Below, piece by piece: positions 1 to 9,248 of a stretch of 64,000 bases of DNA (the first letter of the stretch is position 1; the number at the start of each line of letters is the position of its first letter). The stretch spans positions 62,001 through 126,000 of the forward strand of contig CAZSHS010000007.1 in NCBI GenBank assembly GCA_964606665.1, written 5' to 3'. A program made the position numbers and the translations under genes. This DNA is from Aved-18 sp964606665 (GTDB taxonomy: Bacteria > Cyanobacteriota > Vampirovibrionia > Obscuribacterales > Obscuribacteraceae). Below the pieces are notes generated by a model. It saw only the letters and a list, made by a program, of their open reading frames with translations, did no database searches and had not been told where the DNA came from.

Positions 1-1302
1 TTTCCTTAATTCTTCCTCTTTTGCTTTGGTTTCTTCTTCCTTGGTGCTCAGCGCTTCTTTGCTTAGTTTGGCAGCAGACTCAAGCTCCTCAAAACGACTA
101 TTAAATTCTTCTATGCGCAGAGATAGCGTGTCTTGCATCTCTTGCAGTTCCTGCTCTTTGCTTGCAAGAATCTCAGCATACTCTTCTTCGACTTCTTCGA
201 CTTTGCGGCTGACATCAACACTGCGGCCATCAAGTAATTCTTGCAACTCGCGATTAGTCTGAGTCAATTCTTCAATTCGACCAAGAAGTTCGCGATCATT
301 TCCAGAAATCTCGTCCGAACCATATCCGGTACCATAACCGCTGCGTGGTGGTGCTTCTGCAGCTTGTACAGCATCATAGGCAGCTCTGAACAATGTGCCA
401 GACAATCGCTGTGTTCCTAATAACTCAACCAGCCTGTGCAACAAATCAGCAGGATGATCATCGGGATAAACCGCCATGTAAGCAGATTTAAACGTCCAGG
501 GATCGATCTCTCCCGATGCTAATTGATTAGAAAGATTCATCAAAAGCTGGTCAGGAGTAACTTTGCTAGGAGCGCTTTCCGCCCCCGTGACAAAGCGAGT
601 TTCCATTGTAGCTACCAACTGATCAATTGAAGGTACAAGCTCTCCCACAGCCTTCATTGGTTCAAGGGCAGCCGACAAAGAATCAAGCAACGTGTTTAAA
701 TTGAGACCGATTTCAAAAAATGTCTGATTTTGAATCAAATCGCGCAATGTGGTCAAAGCTTCGCTTTGATCAGAGGATGTTTTGACGAGCTGAGACAAAT
801 TCATAGCGCAAACATTTAAGCTGCTCTCAACACTACCCAAAAGGACGAGAGCATTGCTCTGGGTGCTATTATCGGGTGATATTGGGGCTGCAGCTAAATT
901 CGAGCCTGAAGATGAGGCAGGAGCGCTTGGCTTTTCTTCCTTTTCTGGCTCTGGCAACACAATTTCCTTTGACGGCGATGCTACATTTGTCACAGTTGCT
1001 TCTTGAATAATAACCGGCTCCTCAATTATAGGCTCAGAAATCGCCTCGAGCGCCGCTTGACTTTCTTCAGATGCCTGCTCCACTTCATCCGCTTGGGGAT
1101 AAAATTCAAAAGCGCTTTCCTGAGGCTTCATTGCAGGCTTAGGTGTAGAATTTTCTTCAATAGACTCGGATTTTTCGATTTTTTCCTGTGCAGCAGCAGT
1201 ATTGTTCAGAGCTCCTGGCTGTTGAGCGAGTGCGCGAAGTCTTGCTCTCCGAGCAGAAAGTGAAGAGTCCTGTCGGCCAGTTTTGCCTGCATTTTCGCTC
1301 AA
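1..1302 (-). CDS. Coiled-coil protein of unknown function (3' end off the window)
   Basis: An open minus-strand frame of 434 codons runs from a TTG at 1302-1300 to the left edge without a stop. No ATG or GTG lies between this TTG and the in-frame TAA just upstream, so TTG is the only standard start. The N-terminal third is acidic and low in complexity (E, P, S, A rich). The middle is ordinary globular sequence, and the last visible 120 or so residues are a charged heptad-like stretch rich in E, K, L and Q, typical of a long coiled coil that continues outside the window. No signal peptide or catalytic motif is seen. It is divergent from the ATPase gene at 1567, with 264 bp between them, so it may belong to the same locus. 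Function not recognised. Confidence 0.75.
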   Translation of the reverse strand, partial: MSENAGKTGRQDSSLSARRARLRALAQQPGALNNTAAAQEKIEKSESIEENSTPKPAMKPQESAFEFYPQADEVEQASEESQAALEAISEPIIEEPVIIQEATVTNVASPSKEIVLPEPEKEEKPSAPASSSGSNLAAAPISPDNSTQSNALVLLGSVESSLNVCAMNLSQLVKTSSDQSEALTTLRDLIQNQTFFEIGLNLNTLLDSLSAALEPMKAVGELVPSIDQLVATMETRFVTGAESAPSKVTPDQLLMNLSNQLASGEIDPWTFKSAYMAVYPDDHPADLLHRLVELLGTQRLSGTLFRAAYDAVQAAEAPPRSGYGTGYGSDEISGNDRELLGRIEELTQTNRELQELLDGRSVDVSRKVEEVEEEYAEILASKEQELQEMQDTLSLRIEEFNSRFEELESAAKLSKEALSTKEEETKAKEEELRK

Positions 1303-1566
1303 GGAATTACCGTTTTGCCCATTTACTTATTAGAGAAAGCACCTTTATCCATGTACCCATTTTCTCGGCTTCTCAGCTAATTCATTTTACTAAACTTTAT
1401 CGTTGCTTCACAACCCAAACAGCTCTTTCTACTTACGTTTGATGAATTTATCGGATGCAACATATAGTTTATTGACTAATGCAATTTTTACAACTTAGGC
1501 AGAAGGTTAATTTTAGAGGGGTTCGGGTACATCTATAGAAGATTTGTACAGGAGAGAACTAATTAG

Positions 1567-4500
1567 TTGATCGTTTGTTACGGGTGTGGTGTCTTGGTTC
1601 GGTCCAAAGGCCAGCAATGTGCTGCCTGCGGGGCCGAATTCGTCATGGCGTCGCCCTCATTCGTTCCCGAGTTCTCGAAAACCCATCCTGCCCTGTCAGT
1701 TCAGATGAAGCAAGATCATCTCCTTTTAGAACGAGTGGTTGCTCAACGTCAGTTAGCCAGTTACATGCGTCCAAAGCCAGATCCAAACAGTAATGGCAAT
1801 GGAAACGGCAATGGATATTCAGGCGGGAACGGGAACGGCAACGGTAACGGTGCCCATGAATTTACTTCGATCGAAGCTAATGGCAATGGCAACGGCAATT
1901 CCTTTGAACACACTCAAAACTTTGCAGCAGAACAAGTTCCTAGCCACTCCATGGATCCTGATCAAACCAATCAAAGTTATTACAACAACGATCCAGCCCG
2001 GTCATTTCCATCACCAAACCCTGCTCCTGCTCCCCAAGCCACTGCCCAAACCGCTGGATTAAACGCAATTCCGATGGGAACATCAGTTTCTATTGCCCTG
2101 GGTGGTTTTTCATCATCGAGCGCACCTTCGGCCATGCCCGTCCCAGGTGTTGGAATGGCAGCAGTAGCAGTCAATGCTCCGGCAGCTTTGCAGGCAATGG
2201 CAGCAGAACCTGCTGCAGTTGCAGCTTCTACTCCAACTCCGGTCAATTTCGACGAACTGGAAAATACAATCGAACGCAACGTATCACCAGCACCTGTGTC
2301 TCCAAACCTCGACGAAATTATTACACCCGAAGAAGACACAGGCGAATTTGTCCCGTACGTGGCTCAACCAGCTCCGCAACTTCAGATGCCAGTTACGCCA
2401 CCACAACCAGCAGTCTCATTTGATTTCTTCGAGGACGCCGGTACACATTTTGCACCAGAGAATTTTTTCCAAACCACAGCCAGCCCGCCAGAAGGCGATG
2501 CTCTTGCATTCGACCCAAGCAATCTAGCTCGAGCCGGATCTGGCAATGAAGCCGGAACTTCTACCAAAACCGCAGCACCAAGTGCGCCTCAATTCAGTGC
2601 CCAAGAGGTAGAAGAGTCGAAAGAGCGACCAAAAGTGGCTATGCCTCGCTCTATTCAAGGAAAAATTTCCCGCAATGTTGGTAGCACTGAAACTAAGAGC
2701 CCAAGTACTTCTGACTCTAAGATAAAACCCCTGGCGGAAGCAAAGGAATTAACTCAAGCCCAAGACGATTGGGACGACAAGAGTGCCACCAAATCAGATT
2801 CCTCTCCAGAAGATAATGAAAAAATCATTCCGCGCAGACGTAATTTTTCTGGCGGAAGCGCTCAGTTAGACGAGGTCAAACCAAAGAGTAAGCCACAAAA
2901 GCGCAAAGTTCAAGAAGGCGAAGAAGGCGAAGAAGAAGCCAAGTCTTCTCAGAAACTTTCAACTGTTAATTGGCTAGAAGAACACATACAATTTCTTGGC
3001 TTTCCAATGAGCCGCAAGTCGGCTTTTGTCATGGTTATTGTCGGTTTGTTTATTTTGTTCCAGATACCTGGTTGGTGTTCAACTTTGTGGAGAGCGGCTA
3101 CCGGCACCACTGTGGCTATGAGTGGCGATCCTGGAAAACCAATGACTCCTCTAGAGAAAATGCGCAAAATGCGCGGAGGCAGCGCGTCTTTATCGGGCTC
3201 AAGCGGCTCTTCTAATCCCTCGATGTCGGACTATCCCGACATGCCATCTAGTTTTAACAATCAACAGCAGTCTCAGCTACAGCCTCAACAACAAAACGCT
3301 CAGCCCTCCCAACCAGCTCCTATGAACGCTGATGGCACACCAGTTATTGGCGGCAAATGGAAAATAGTTGCTATAGCGGGACAAAAACCATTTCCTGGCG
3401 AAATTAATCTAGTTCAAAAAGGTCTACAGTTTAGCGGAATGGGAAAAGATTCCGCTGGAAATTTCCAAATTGCAGGCGAACTAGTGCCACCAGATAAGGT
3501 GACATTCGCCAAAGAATACGATCCCGAATCCCGCAAGAGAGGCGCACTTCCTAATACAATTTTTTATGAAGGTCGCCTACAAGATCAAAACGGAATGTAT
3601 GTTTGTGCTGGTGGTTACCTAACTGAAAAACGAATGGGTTTTGAGCACAGTCAATTTAATCAATCCAAAATGATTCGCATTTCAGGCACCTGGAGAGCAC
3701 AACAAATCGAACCGGCCCAACCGCAAGGTGGAGGACTCGGAAATCCTTTCAATGCCAAGCCAGCAGACAATAAAGGACTGAAAAAGCAAGACTGGCAGAA
3801 GCAACAAGACTTCTTCCTCAAGATTGGTATAACTTGCCTTGTCGGTGGTGCAGCCATTGTTTTCTTGTTCTATGTGGTCTTCTCTCCTGAAGGCTTGATC
3901 AACCAATCAGAAAAGAACAAATATATCCCGTCTCAATTCAGACGCCCTCACGAAAAATTAGTAAAAGAATTCGGCAAACCCCTGAAGCCAGGAGGTATTC
4001 CCTTAGGCAAACGGTTAGAGTGGCATTGGCTCTGGTTCTGGACGCCGCGCTATCTTTCATTGCCGCCTGATACTCGAACTAAGAACCCACACATGCTCGT
4101 ACTTGGCGGTTCGGACCAAGGTAAAACTAGCATGATGGCCTCAATGGTCACTCACGATATTCAATCGGACGATCGCGCCGTTGTAGTGATAGATTCAGAT
4201 GGACACTTGACCGACTTAACTGTTAATTGGATTGCGTCTCAGCCAAATGCAGCAGAAATAGCTAAGCGAGTTATCGTTATAGATCCTACTTACAAAGACG
4301 GTGCGCTTGCATACAACCCACTTGAATATCCTGATGATGGAGATTTGCAAGCCGCATCTTCTGCCATCGTGCATGGTTTCAAAGCTATCTACACCGAGCC
4401 CCCAGGCTCTCAGTCTAAGTGGGATGCACAGACTGCTCACATTTTGCGTAACGCCGCGTTACTGTTAATGGTCAACGGACGTTCACTCACAGATTTGCCA

Positions 4501-5382
4501 AGCTTGCTGCAAGACAACGATTTCCGCGACATCATGTTGGAGACAATCGAGCGCAAGAAAAACGAAAAGTCTGAATACATCTCGATTATGGAAACATGGA
4601 ATCAGTACAAGAAATTAGCTCGTACTGACCAATGGATAACCTGGGTCGAACCTATTTTGAACCGCGTTGGACCCATGCTTTCAGATGGTCGTATTCGACC
4701 GATTTTGACTAAGCCTAAAAGCGATTTGATTCTGAAAGATGTAATTCGAGAAAAGAAAATTCTTATCGTAAAAGTTCCACAAGGTGAATTGGATCAAAAC
4801 GCGAACCTTTTGGGAAGCTTGATTGTAACCGGCATTCAGCAAGCAGCAATCTCTCTTGGTCGTACAAATTCCAAAGCATTACGCCCGGTATCACTCTATC
4901 TCGATGAAATGGACACGTTTATAGAAAAAGAGACTGTTAGCACCATTACCTCAGAATCGGCTCGATATCAAATTGGCTTTATCGGTTCGATTAAAACACT
5001 ACAAGGACTGCCTGAAGACTACAGAAACAATCTGATAATTAGCGTTGGTACCATCGCCGTTTTTGCTCTGTCTAAAAAAGACGCAGACATGATGGGTCCA
5101 CAGCTCTTCCGCGTGGATGGACGCAAAGTAAAACAGATGACTCTAGGACAATTCTTCAACCCGGTCAACGCTCCTCGCACCTACGAACTTATTATGGACG
5201 AAGAAAAGCTAAACATCGACCGCGTCGTGGGTCAGGAAGAGCAATGTTATTTCTGCTACCGAGTTGGCACCACCGCGGGTGTATTTCGTCTCAAAGCTTT
5301 CGACTTCAAAGACGAAGTAGAAAGCAAATTGAACAAAGAACTAATCGCTGCGATGCATGGACCTCTGCATGCAGATGTCTGA
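1567..5382 (+). CDS. Zinc-ribbon, two-TM protein with VirD4/TraG-like P-loop ATPase domain
   Basis: 1,271 residues. The start is TTG, chosen because AGGAGAG lies at 1550-1556, about ten bases upstream. Residues 4-21 form a CX2C...CX2C zinc ribbon (C4, C7, C18, C21). Residues about 75-115 are Asn-Gly repeats, followed by a long disordered P/A/Q/S region. One hydrophobic helix lies near 487-505 and a second near 750-773, with a probable beta domain between them (about 590-710). The C-terminal 430 residues form a DUF87/VirD4/TraG-type ATPase: Walker A GGSDQGKTS at 847-855 (K853) and Walker B SLYLDEMD at 1109-1116. Family members are coupling proteins or DNA/protein pumps at the inner membrane. 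No relaxase or other conjugation gene is visible nearby, so DNA transfer is not shown. It is followed 71 bp later by a second ATPase gene, probably in the same operon. Confidence 0.85.
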   Translation: MIVCYGCGVLVRSKGQQCAACGAEFVMASPSFVPEFSKTHPALSVQMKQDHLLLERVVAQRQLASYMRPKPDPNSNGNGNGNGYSGGNGNGNGNGAHEFTSIEANGNGNGNSFEHTQNFAAEQVPSHSMDPDQTNQSYYNNDPARSFPSPNPAPAPQATAQTAGLNAIPMGTSVSIALGGFSSSSAPSAMPVPGVGMAAVAVNAPAALQAMAAEPAAVAASTPTPVNFDELENTIERNVSPAPVSPNLDEIITPEEDTGEFVPYVAQPAPQLQMPVTPPQPAVSFDFFEDAGTHFAPENFFQTTASPPEGDALAFDPSNLARAGSGNEAGTSTKTAAPSAPQFSAQEVEESKERPKVAMPRSIQGKISRNVGSTETKSPSTSDSKIKPLAEAKELTQAQDDWDDKSATKSDSSPEDNEKIIPRRRNFSGGSAQLDEVKPKSKPQKRKVQEGEEGEEEAKSSQKLSTVNWLEEHIQFLGFPMSRKSAFVMVIVGLFILFQIPGWCSTLWRAATGTTVAMSGDPGKPMTPLEKMRKMRGGSASLSGSSGSSNPSMSDYPDMPSSFNNQQQSQLQPQQQNAQPSQPAPMNADGTPVIGGKWKIVAIAGQKPFPGEINLVQKGLQFSGMGKDSAGNFQIAGELVPPDKVTFAKEYDPESRKRGALPNTIFYEGRLQDQNGMYVCAGGYLTEKRMGFEHSQFNQSKMIRISGTWRAQQIEPAQPQGGGLGNPFNAKPADNKGLKKQDWQKQQDFFLKIGITCLVGGAAIVFLFYVVFSPEGLINQSEKNKYIPSQFRRPHEKLVKEFGKPLKPGGIPLGKRLEWHWLWFWTPRYLSLPPDTRTKNPHMLVLGGSDQGKTSMMASMVTHDIQSDDRAVVVIDSDGHLTDLTVNWIASQPNAAEIAKRVIVIDPTYKDGALAYNPLEYPDDGDLQAASSAIVHGFKAIYTEPPGSQSKWDAQTAHILRNAALLLMVNGRSLTDLPSLLQDNDFRDIMLETIERKKNEKSEYISIMETWNQYKKLARTDQWITWVEPILNRVGPMLSDGRIRPILTKPKSDLILKDVIREKKILIVKVPQGELDQNANLLGSLIVTGIQQAAISLGRTNSKALRPVSLYLDEMDTFIEKETVSTITSESARYQIGFIGSIKTLQGLPEDYRNNLIISVGTIAVFALSKKDADMMGPQLFRVDGRKVKQMTLGQFFNPVNAPRTYELIMDEEKLNIDRVVGQEEQCYFCYRVGTTAGVFRLKAFDFKDEVESKLNKELIAAMHGPLHADV

Positions 5383-5453
5383 TAACGGGCGGCATTTCGA
5401 AATAAGCCTTAAGATAGATAATTGTCGGGTTTTTAATTCTGGGGTCTCAATTC

Positions 5454-8400
5454 GTGGTAATGGCATCTAATCGAAACATATGGGACGAGAAGATCGCCGA
5501 TCTCAGGCGCTACGATCTCGACGAAATAGACTTTCAAAAAATGGACGCAAGCGAGCTTGTTAGCTGGCCCATTCCCAATATGACTTTTGTGCGCATAGAC
5601 GGCGTTCTTCGCTCGTGGGACATCGAACGAGAAAAGAATCAACAATCACAACAGCCGCAACAAGGAAACGACCAGGACCCTTCCAAGCCGCCTAAGCGAA
5701 TGTATTTGTCTGAAGATGCACTTTGTGGTCTTCATAGCCAGAGAGCCAACTTGGCCTTTGTAGTGATAGGCAACAAGCAGGGCGTCAAATATTACATGGG
5801 CATCTCTCTTCCCGAACAAGAAAACAACGGGGATGGCGAGAGTACAAGCAATGTTTCATTCACCAGTTTGCGCTCTATTATGCACAGTGTTTATAACGGC
5901 GTAGATATTCACAAAGAGCCTTTTACCTCTGATCAGATTAAGTCCATGATTCAGCCACTGGCGATACACACGGGCTTGGTCACAGGCATTCCTGCTCTCA
6001 AATCAACTGCAGGCGACACGGCAGAATCAGAGCAGATTGAGCGATTGGCTAATGGTCTGCAAGGTCACGATTTTGGATTTTTAGTTCTAGCAACACCAAT
6101 ACCAAATAAGAAAGTTTCGCAAGAAGAATTTGCCATAGTCGATCAAATTCAACGTTCACAAGAAAATGAAGATCCCGAAAAGAAGCGAAGAATTAAATAC
6201 TACCTTGAATTGTTGGACGCATATCTAAAACACATTCAACTTGGCACCGCTGTTGGACAGTGGCTTACCGGCGTATATTTTTTCTCTACTGAGCGCTCTG
6301 TGTTTGTTCGTTTGCAGTCATTAATTCGAGCAACATATGTCGATGAAACCAGTCGCCCCACTCCTCTTAGAACCCATGAAATAAAAGGTCTGGCGCCACA
6401 CATTCAACAGTTTGGAATTTTACGCACCAAACGTCCGGAAGGCGTGCACCAAGAATTACTTGAGTATAAGTTTTTATCTCCGCTCAGTTCGCGAAACCTT
6501 TCAGCCTTTGTACATCTGCCCAAACGCGAAATGCCAGGCTTTAGAATCAGACGATCTGCTGAGTTCAGTTTGTCTCCAATTCAACCAAACAATCCAGACA
6601 GATGCATTGCCATCGGAAACATACTTGACCGCGGCTTAGACACCGGTAACTTGTATGAAATAGATATTGATGCCATGCAAAAGCACACCATCGTATGCGG
6701 TGTCACAGGCGGTGGTAAAACAAACACTTGTTTCTACTTGCTTGGACAACTCTGGCGATATCAAATCCCGTTCATGGTTATTGAGCCTGCAAAATCAGAA
6801 TATCGCCACATGATGCTTCAATCAGAAGCCTTCAAAGGTGTTGGACAGGCGTTCTCACTGGGTGATGAAACAGTCTCGCCTTTTCGTCTCAATCCATTTG
6901 AAATTATGAAAGGGGTCAAAGTACAGACCCACTTAGACGCTTTGAAATCTGTATTTAACGCATCATTTGAAATGTATTCACCAATGCCGCAGGTGCTTGA
7001 AAAAGCACTCAACGAAATCTACGCCGTTAGAGGCTGGGACTTAGTTAATAACAAAAATAGACGTTTGCCTCCTGGTGTCAACACTGGTGACGCCGAGTGT
7101 CCCAACGAAATTTATCCAACCATGAAAGATCTCTATGAAATCATAGATCCAGTAGTCGAATCATTTGGATATTCTGAGCGTATCGGACCTGACGTACAAG
7201 CCGCGCTCAAAGCACGTATTGGTTCTCTCCTCATCGGTGGTAAAGGGCAGATGCTCAATACCAGACGATCGATTCCACCAGATTTGTTATTTGGAAGACC
7301 CACAGTGGTCGAACTTAAGATGGTTTCTGAAGACTCTGAAAAATCGTTCCTAATGGGTATGCTTCTGGTATTTTTGTATGAATACCGTGAAGCGCTTGGA
7401 CCAAAAGAGCATTTAAAACACGTCATGCTGGTAGAAGAGGCTCACCGTCTCTTGAAAAACGTCAACACCCAGCAGTCTGGAGAATCAGCTAACCCAGCGG
7501 GTAAAGCGGTAGAATTCTTCACCAACATGCTTGCTGAAATTCGTGCTTATGGACAGGGATTTATCATCGCTGACCAAATTCCAAACAAACTGGCTCCAGA
7601 AGCGCTAAAGAACACGAACTTAAAAATCATGCATCGTATCGTTGCTGTAGATGACCGAGATTCTATGGGCGGCTCAATGAACCTGGATGATATCCAAAAA
7701 CGCCATGCCACAGCGCTTGGACAAGGTCGAGCATTAGTTTATGCCGAAAAAATGGAGCAACCGTTCCATTTGCAGATTATGTTCGATAAAAGTAAAGAAG
7801 TGCCCGCACCAGAAACTCCTGAAGAATCTGATGAAATTGTTCGTCAGGCAATGAAACCTTTAGACATTGTAGGAAAATTTGATAGACATTTAGGATGCAA
7901 ATTCTGTCTGCACCGATGTGATTCAAACATCCTCGACACAGCAGTTCCCGTGGCTGACGATTCGCTTTTCAGGCAGGTCTATAACAGATACGTTTTATCA
8001 ACACTAAAAGATTTGACTCAGCTCGTACACTTTCGTGCTCAAATTATTCATGAAATTCAGCGTATTATCGGGGGACGAGCAAGAACTGGCAACATCACTG
8101 GTATTACATGGTGTGCACTTACTCAAGCCACAGATCGTTATTTCGAGCGCAAAGGCGAAGAACACTTCTGGTTTTACGACCAGGTTAAAGAACAACATTT
8201 GCGTTGGCTCAATCTTTTGAGACCAGCATTTCAGCCCACAGAAGTTAATAGAAAACTTGACATTAACGTACTCAGACAATGGCGCGATGATTTCATCGAG
8301 CTGCACAAACGCGATCAAGGTCCGCTTCCTACCTGCGCTCCGTGCACATCGAAATGTTTATATAGATTTGAAGTAGCAGAAGTGGTGCGAGATCCGAAAA

Positions 8401-8672
8401 TCAAGTTCGACTTCAACTCGTCAATCAACCGAAAAGACTCTCCTGCCTCCGATTCAGCCGCCTGGTTCTGTCGTCTTTTAACAGAAAGACTGGTCGGACA
8501 AGGCGAGTTGGATCTTTCTTATTGTCTTGCTGCGCACTTGATTAAGGACCAGCAATTATCGACCGATGCGCAATTGGTCTTATTGCACAAAGTTCGATCC
8601 GCGCTCGAAAACTTTGATAAAGAAGGACTTGAAGCAGGAGATGAAATGCCTGCTCCGCCTGGTAACGAGTAA
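5454..8672 (+). CDS. HerA/VirB4-like ATPase with two CX2CX3C motifs
   Basis: 1,072 residues. The GTG start at 5454 has GGGG about nine bases upstream; an ATG two codons later is possible. The P-loop domain carries Walker A GVTGGGKTN at 416-424 and Walker B LVEEAH at 659-664, the hallmark of the HerA/FtsK-type DUF87 family (hexameric motors that move DNA or energise secretion). The first 400 residues are a family-unspecific N-terminal region. After the motor, two metal-site-like motifs appear: C815-X2-C818-X3-C822 and C961-X2-C964-X3-C968. No transmembrane helix is seen, so it is probably cytoplasmic and may work with the membrane-anchored ATPase encoded just upstream, as VirB4 does with VirD4. 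The next gene begins three bases after its stop. The exact substrate cannot be told. Confidence 0.85.
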   Translation: MVMASNRNIWDEKIADLRRYDLDEIDFQKMDASELVSWPIPNMTFVRIDGVLRSWDIEREKNQQSQQPQQGNDQDPSKPPKRMYLSEDALCGLHSQRANLAFVVIGNKQGVKYYMGISLPEQENNGDGESTSNVSFTSLRSIMHSVYNGVDIHKEPFTSDQIKSMIQPLAIHTGLVTGIPALKSTAGDTAESEQIERLANGLQGHDFGFLVLATPIPNKKVSQEEFAIVDQIQRSQENEDPEKKRRIKYYLELLDAYLKHIQLGTAVGQWLTGVYFFSTERSVFVRLQSLIRATYVDETSRPTPLRTHEIKGLAPHIQQFGILRTKRPEGVHQELLEYKFLSPLSSRNLSAFVHLPKREMPGFRIRRSAEFSLSPIQPNNPDRCIAIGNILDRGLDTGNLYEIDIDAMQKHTIVCGVTGGGKTNTCFYLLGQLWRYQIPFMVIEPAKSEYRHMMLQSEAFKGVGQAFSLGDETVSPFRLNPFEIMKGVKVQTHLDALKSVFNASFEMYSPMPQVLEKALNEIYAVRGWDLVNNKNRRLPPGVNTGDAECPNEIYPTMKDLYEIIDPVVESFGYSERIGPDVQAALKARIGSLLIGGKGQMLNTRRSIPPDLLFGRPTVVELKMVSEDSEKSFLMGMLLVFLYEYREALGPKEHLKHVMLVEEAHRLLKNVNTQQSGESANPAGKAVEFFTNMLAEIRAYGQGFIIADQIPNKLAPEALKNTNLKIMHRIVAVDDRDSMGGSMNLDDIQKRHATALGQGRALVYAEKMEQPFHLQIMFDKSKEVPAPETPEESDEIVRQAMKPLDIVGKFDRHLGCKFCLHRCDSNILDTAVPVADDSLFRQVYNRYVLSTLKDLTQLVHFRAQIIHEIQRIIGGRARTGNITGITWCALTQATDRYFERKGEEHFWFYDQVKEQHLRWLNLLRPAFQPTEVNRKLDINVLRQWRDDFIELHKRDQGPLPTCAPCTSKCLYRFEVAEVVRDPKIKFDFNSSINRKDSPASDSAAWFCRLLTERLVGQGELDLSYCLAAHLIKDQQLSTDAQLVLLHKVRSALENFDKEGLEAGDEMPAPPGNE

Positions 8673-8675
8673 TCG

Positions 8676-9215
8676 ATGAAAGAAAATAAACAAAAGAAAA
8701 AAACCAGTGCCAAATCCAAAACCACTCCAACGCCTAGAGCGCAGTCTTTTGCAGAGGAGCTAGGTGTAACGGATCTAGGCGATCCCATTCTTGCTAGCCA
8801 CGGTCGCATTTTTTCTGTAGCTGGTCCTGATCATCCAGTGGCTGAATTCACCGACGAATTCTTAGTAATGCACCCTTCAGACAAGCCCTATCAAGAAGAG
8901 GACAAGTCACCATCTGAAGATATAGTTTTTAAAATGGACAACCGCGGTGTAATTTTAAATGAGATAGGTGAACCAAAAAAAATTCCTGGTGCAAAATTCA
9001 ATGGCAATGAGCTTTTTGTCTACTGGAAATTGAGACCTGGTTCGCTTTTCCATTATGTGGTCTTCTTCGATCAAAACAATGCACCCAATTTCCTCATCAT
9101 CAAGGGGCATAAACTCACAACCGAGCTTGTGTACAAGCTGCGCAATATGACTCACAATGGCGAGCTTACCCATTATCCCGACATCAGTTTCGCTCCAGAT
9201 CCTGAAGCTTTATAA
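8676..9215 (+). CDS. Unknown 179-residue protein, co-transcribed with the two ATPases
   Basis: The ATG lies three bases after the stop of the HerA-like gene, so translation is probably coupled. The first 25 residues are very Lys/Thr rich (basic tail). The rest is a mixed alpha/beta globular protein with several short aromatic strands, no signal peptide, no membrane helix and no catalytic motif that I recognise. Its position makes it a likely accessory or adaptor of the ATPase pair. It ends convergently with the giant LysM gene, 17 bp away. Confidence 0.75.
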   Translation: MKENKQKKKTSAKSKTTPTPRAQSFAEELGVTDLGDPILASHGRIFSVAGPDHPVAEFTDEFLVMHPSDKPYQEEDKSPSEDIVFKMDNRGVILNEIGEPKKIPGAKFNGNELFVYWKLRPGSLFHYVVFFDQNNAPNFLIIKGHKLTTELVYKLRNMTHNGELTHYPDISFAPDPEAL

Positions 9216-9216
9216 A

Positions 9217-9248
9217 TTACTGACTGAGCTTGTTACTGACTGAGCTTT
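9217..9248. repeat. Tandem 16-bp duplication over a stop codon
   Basis: TTACTGACTGAGCTT occurs at 9217-9231 and again at 9233-9247, a period of 16 bases with identical 15-mers. The second copy holds the last codons and TAA stop of the minus-strand giant gene; the first copy is a non-coding echo just past the stop. It looks like a recent slippage duplication. Confidence 0.9.

Noticed and set aside
1793..1910. Repeated GGCAACGGnAA units, possible CRISPR or minisatellite
   Set aside because: They are in-frame Asn-Gly codon repeats inside the ATPase gene, too short and irregular for CRISPR.
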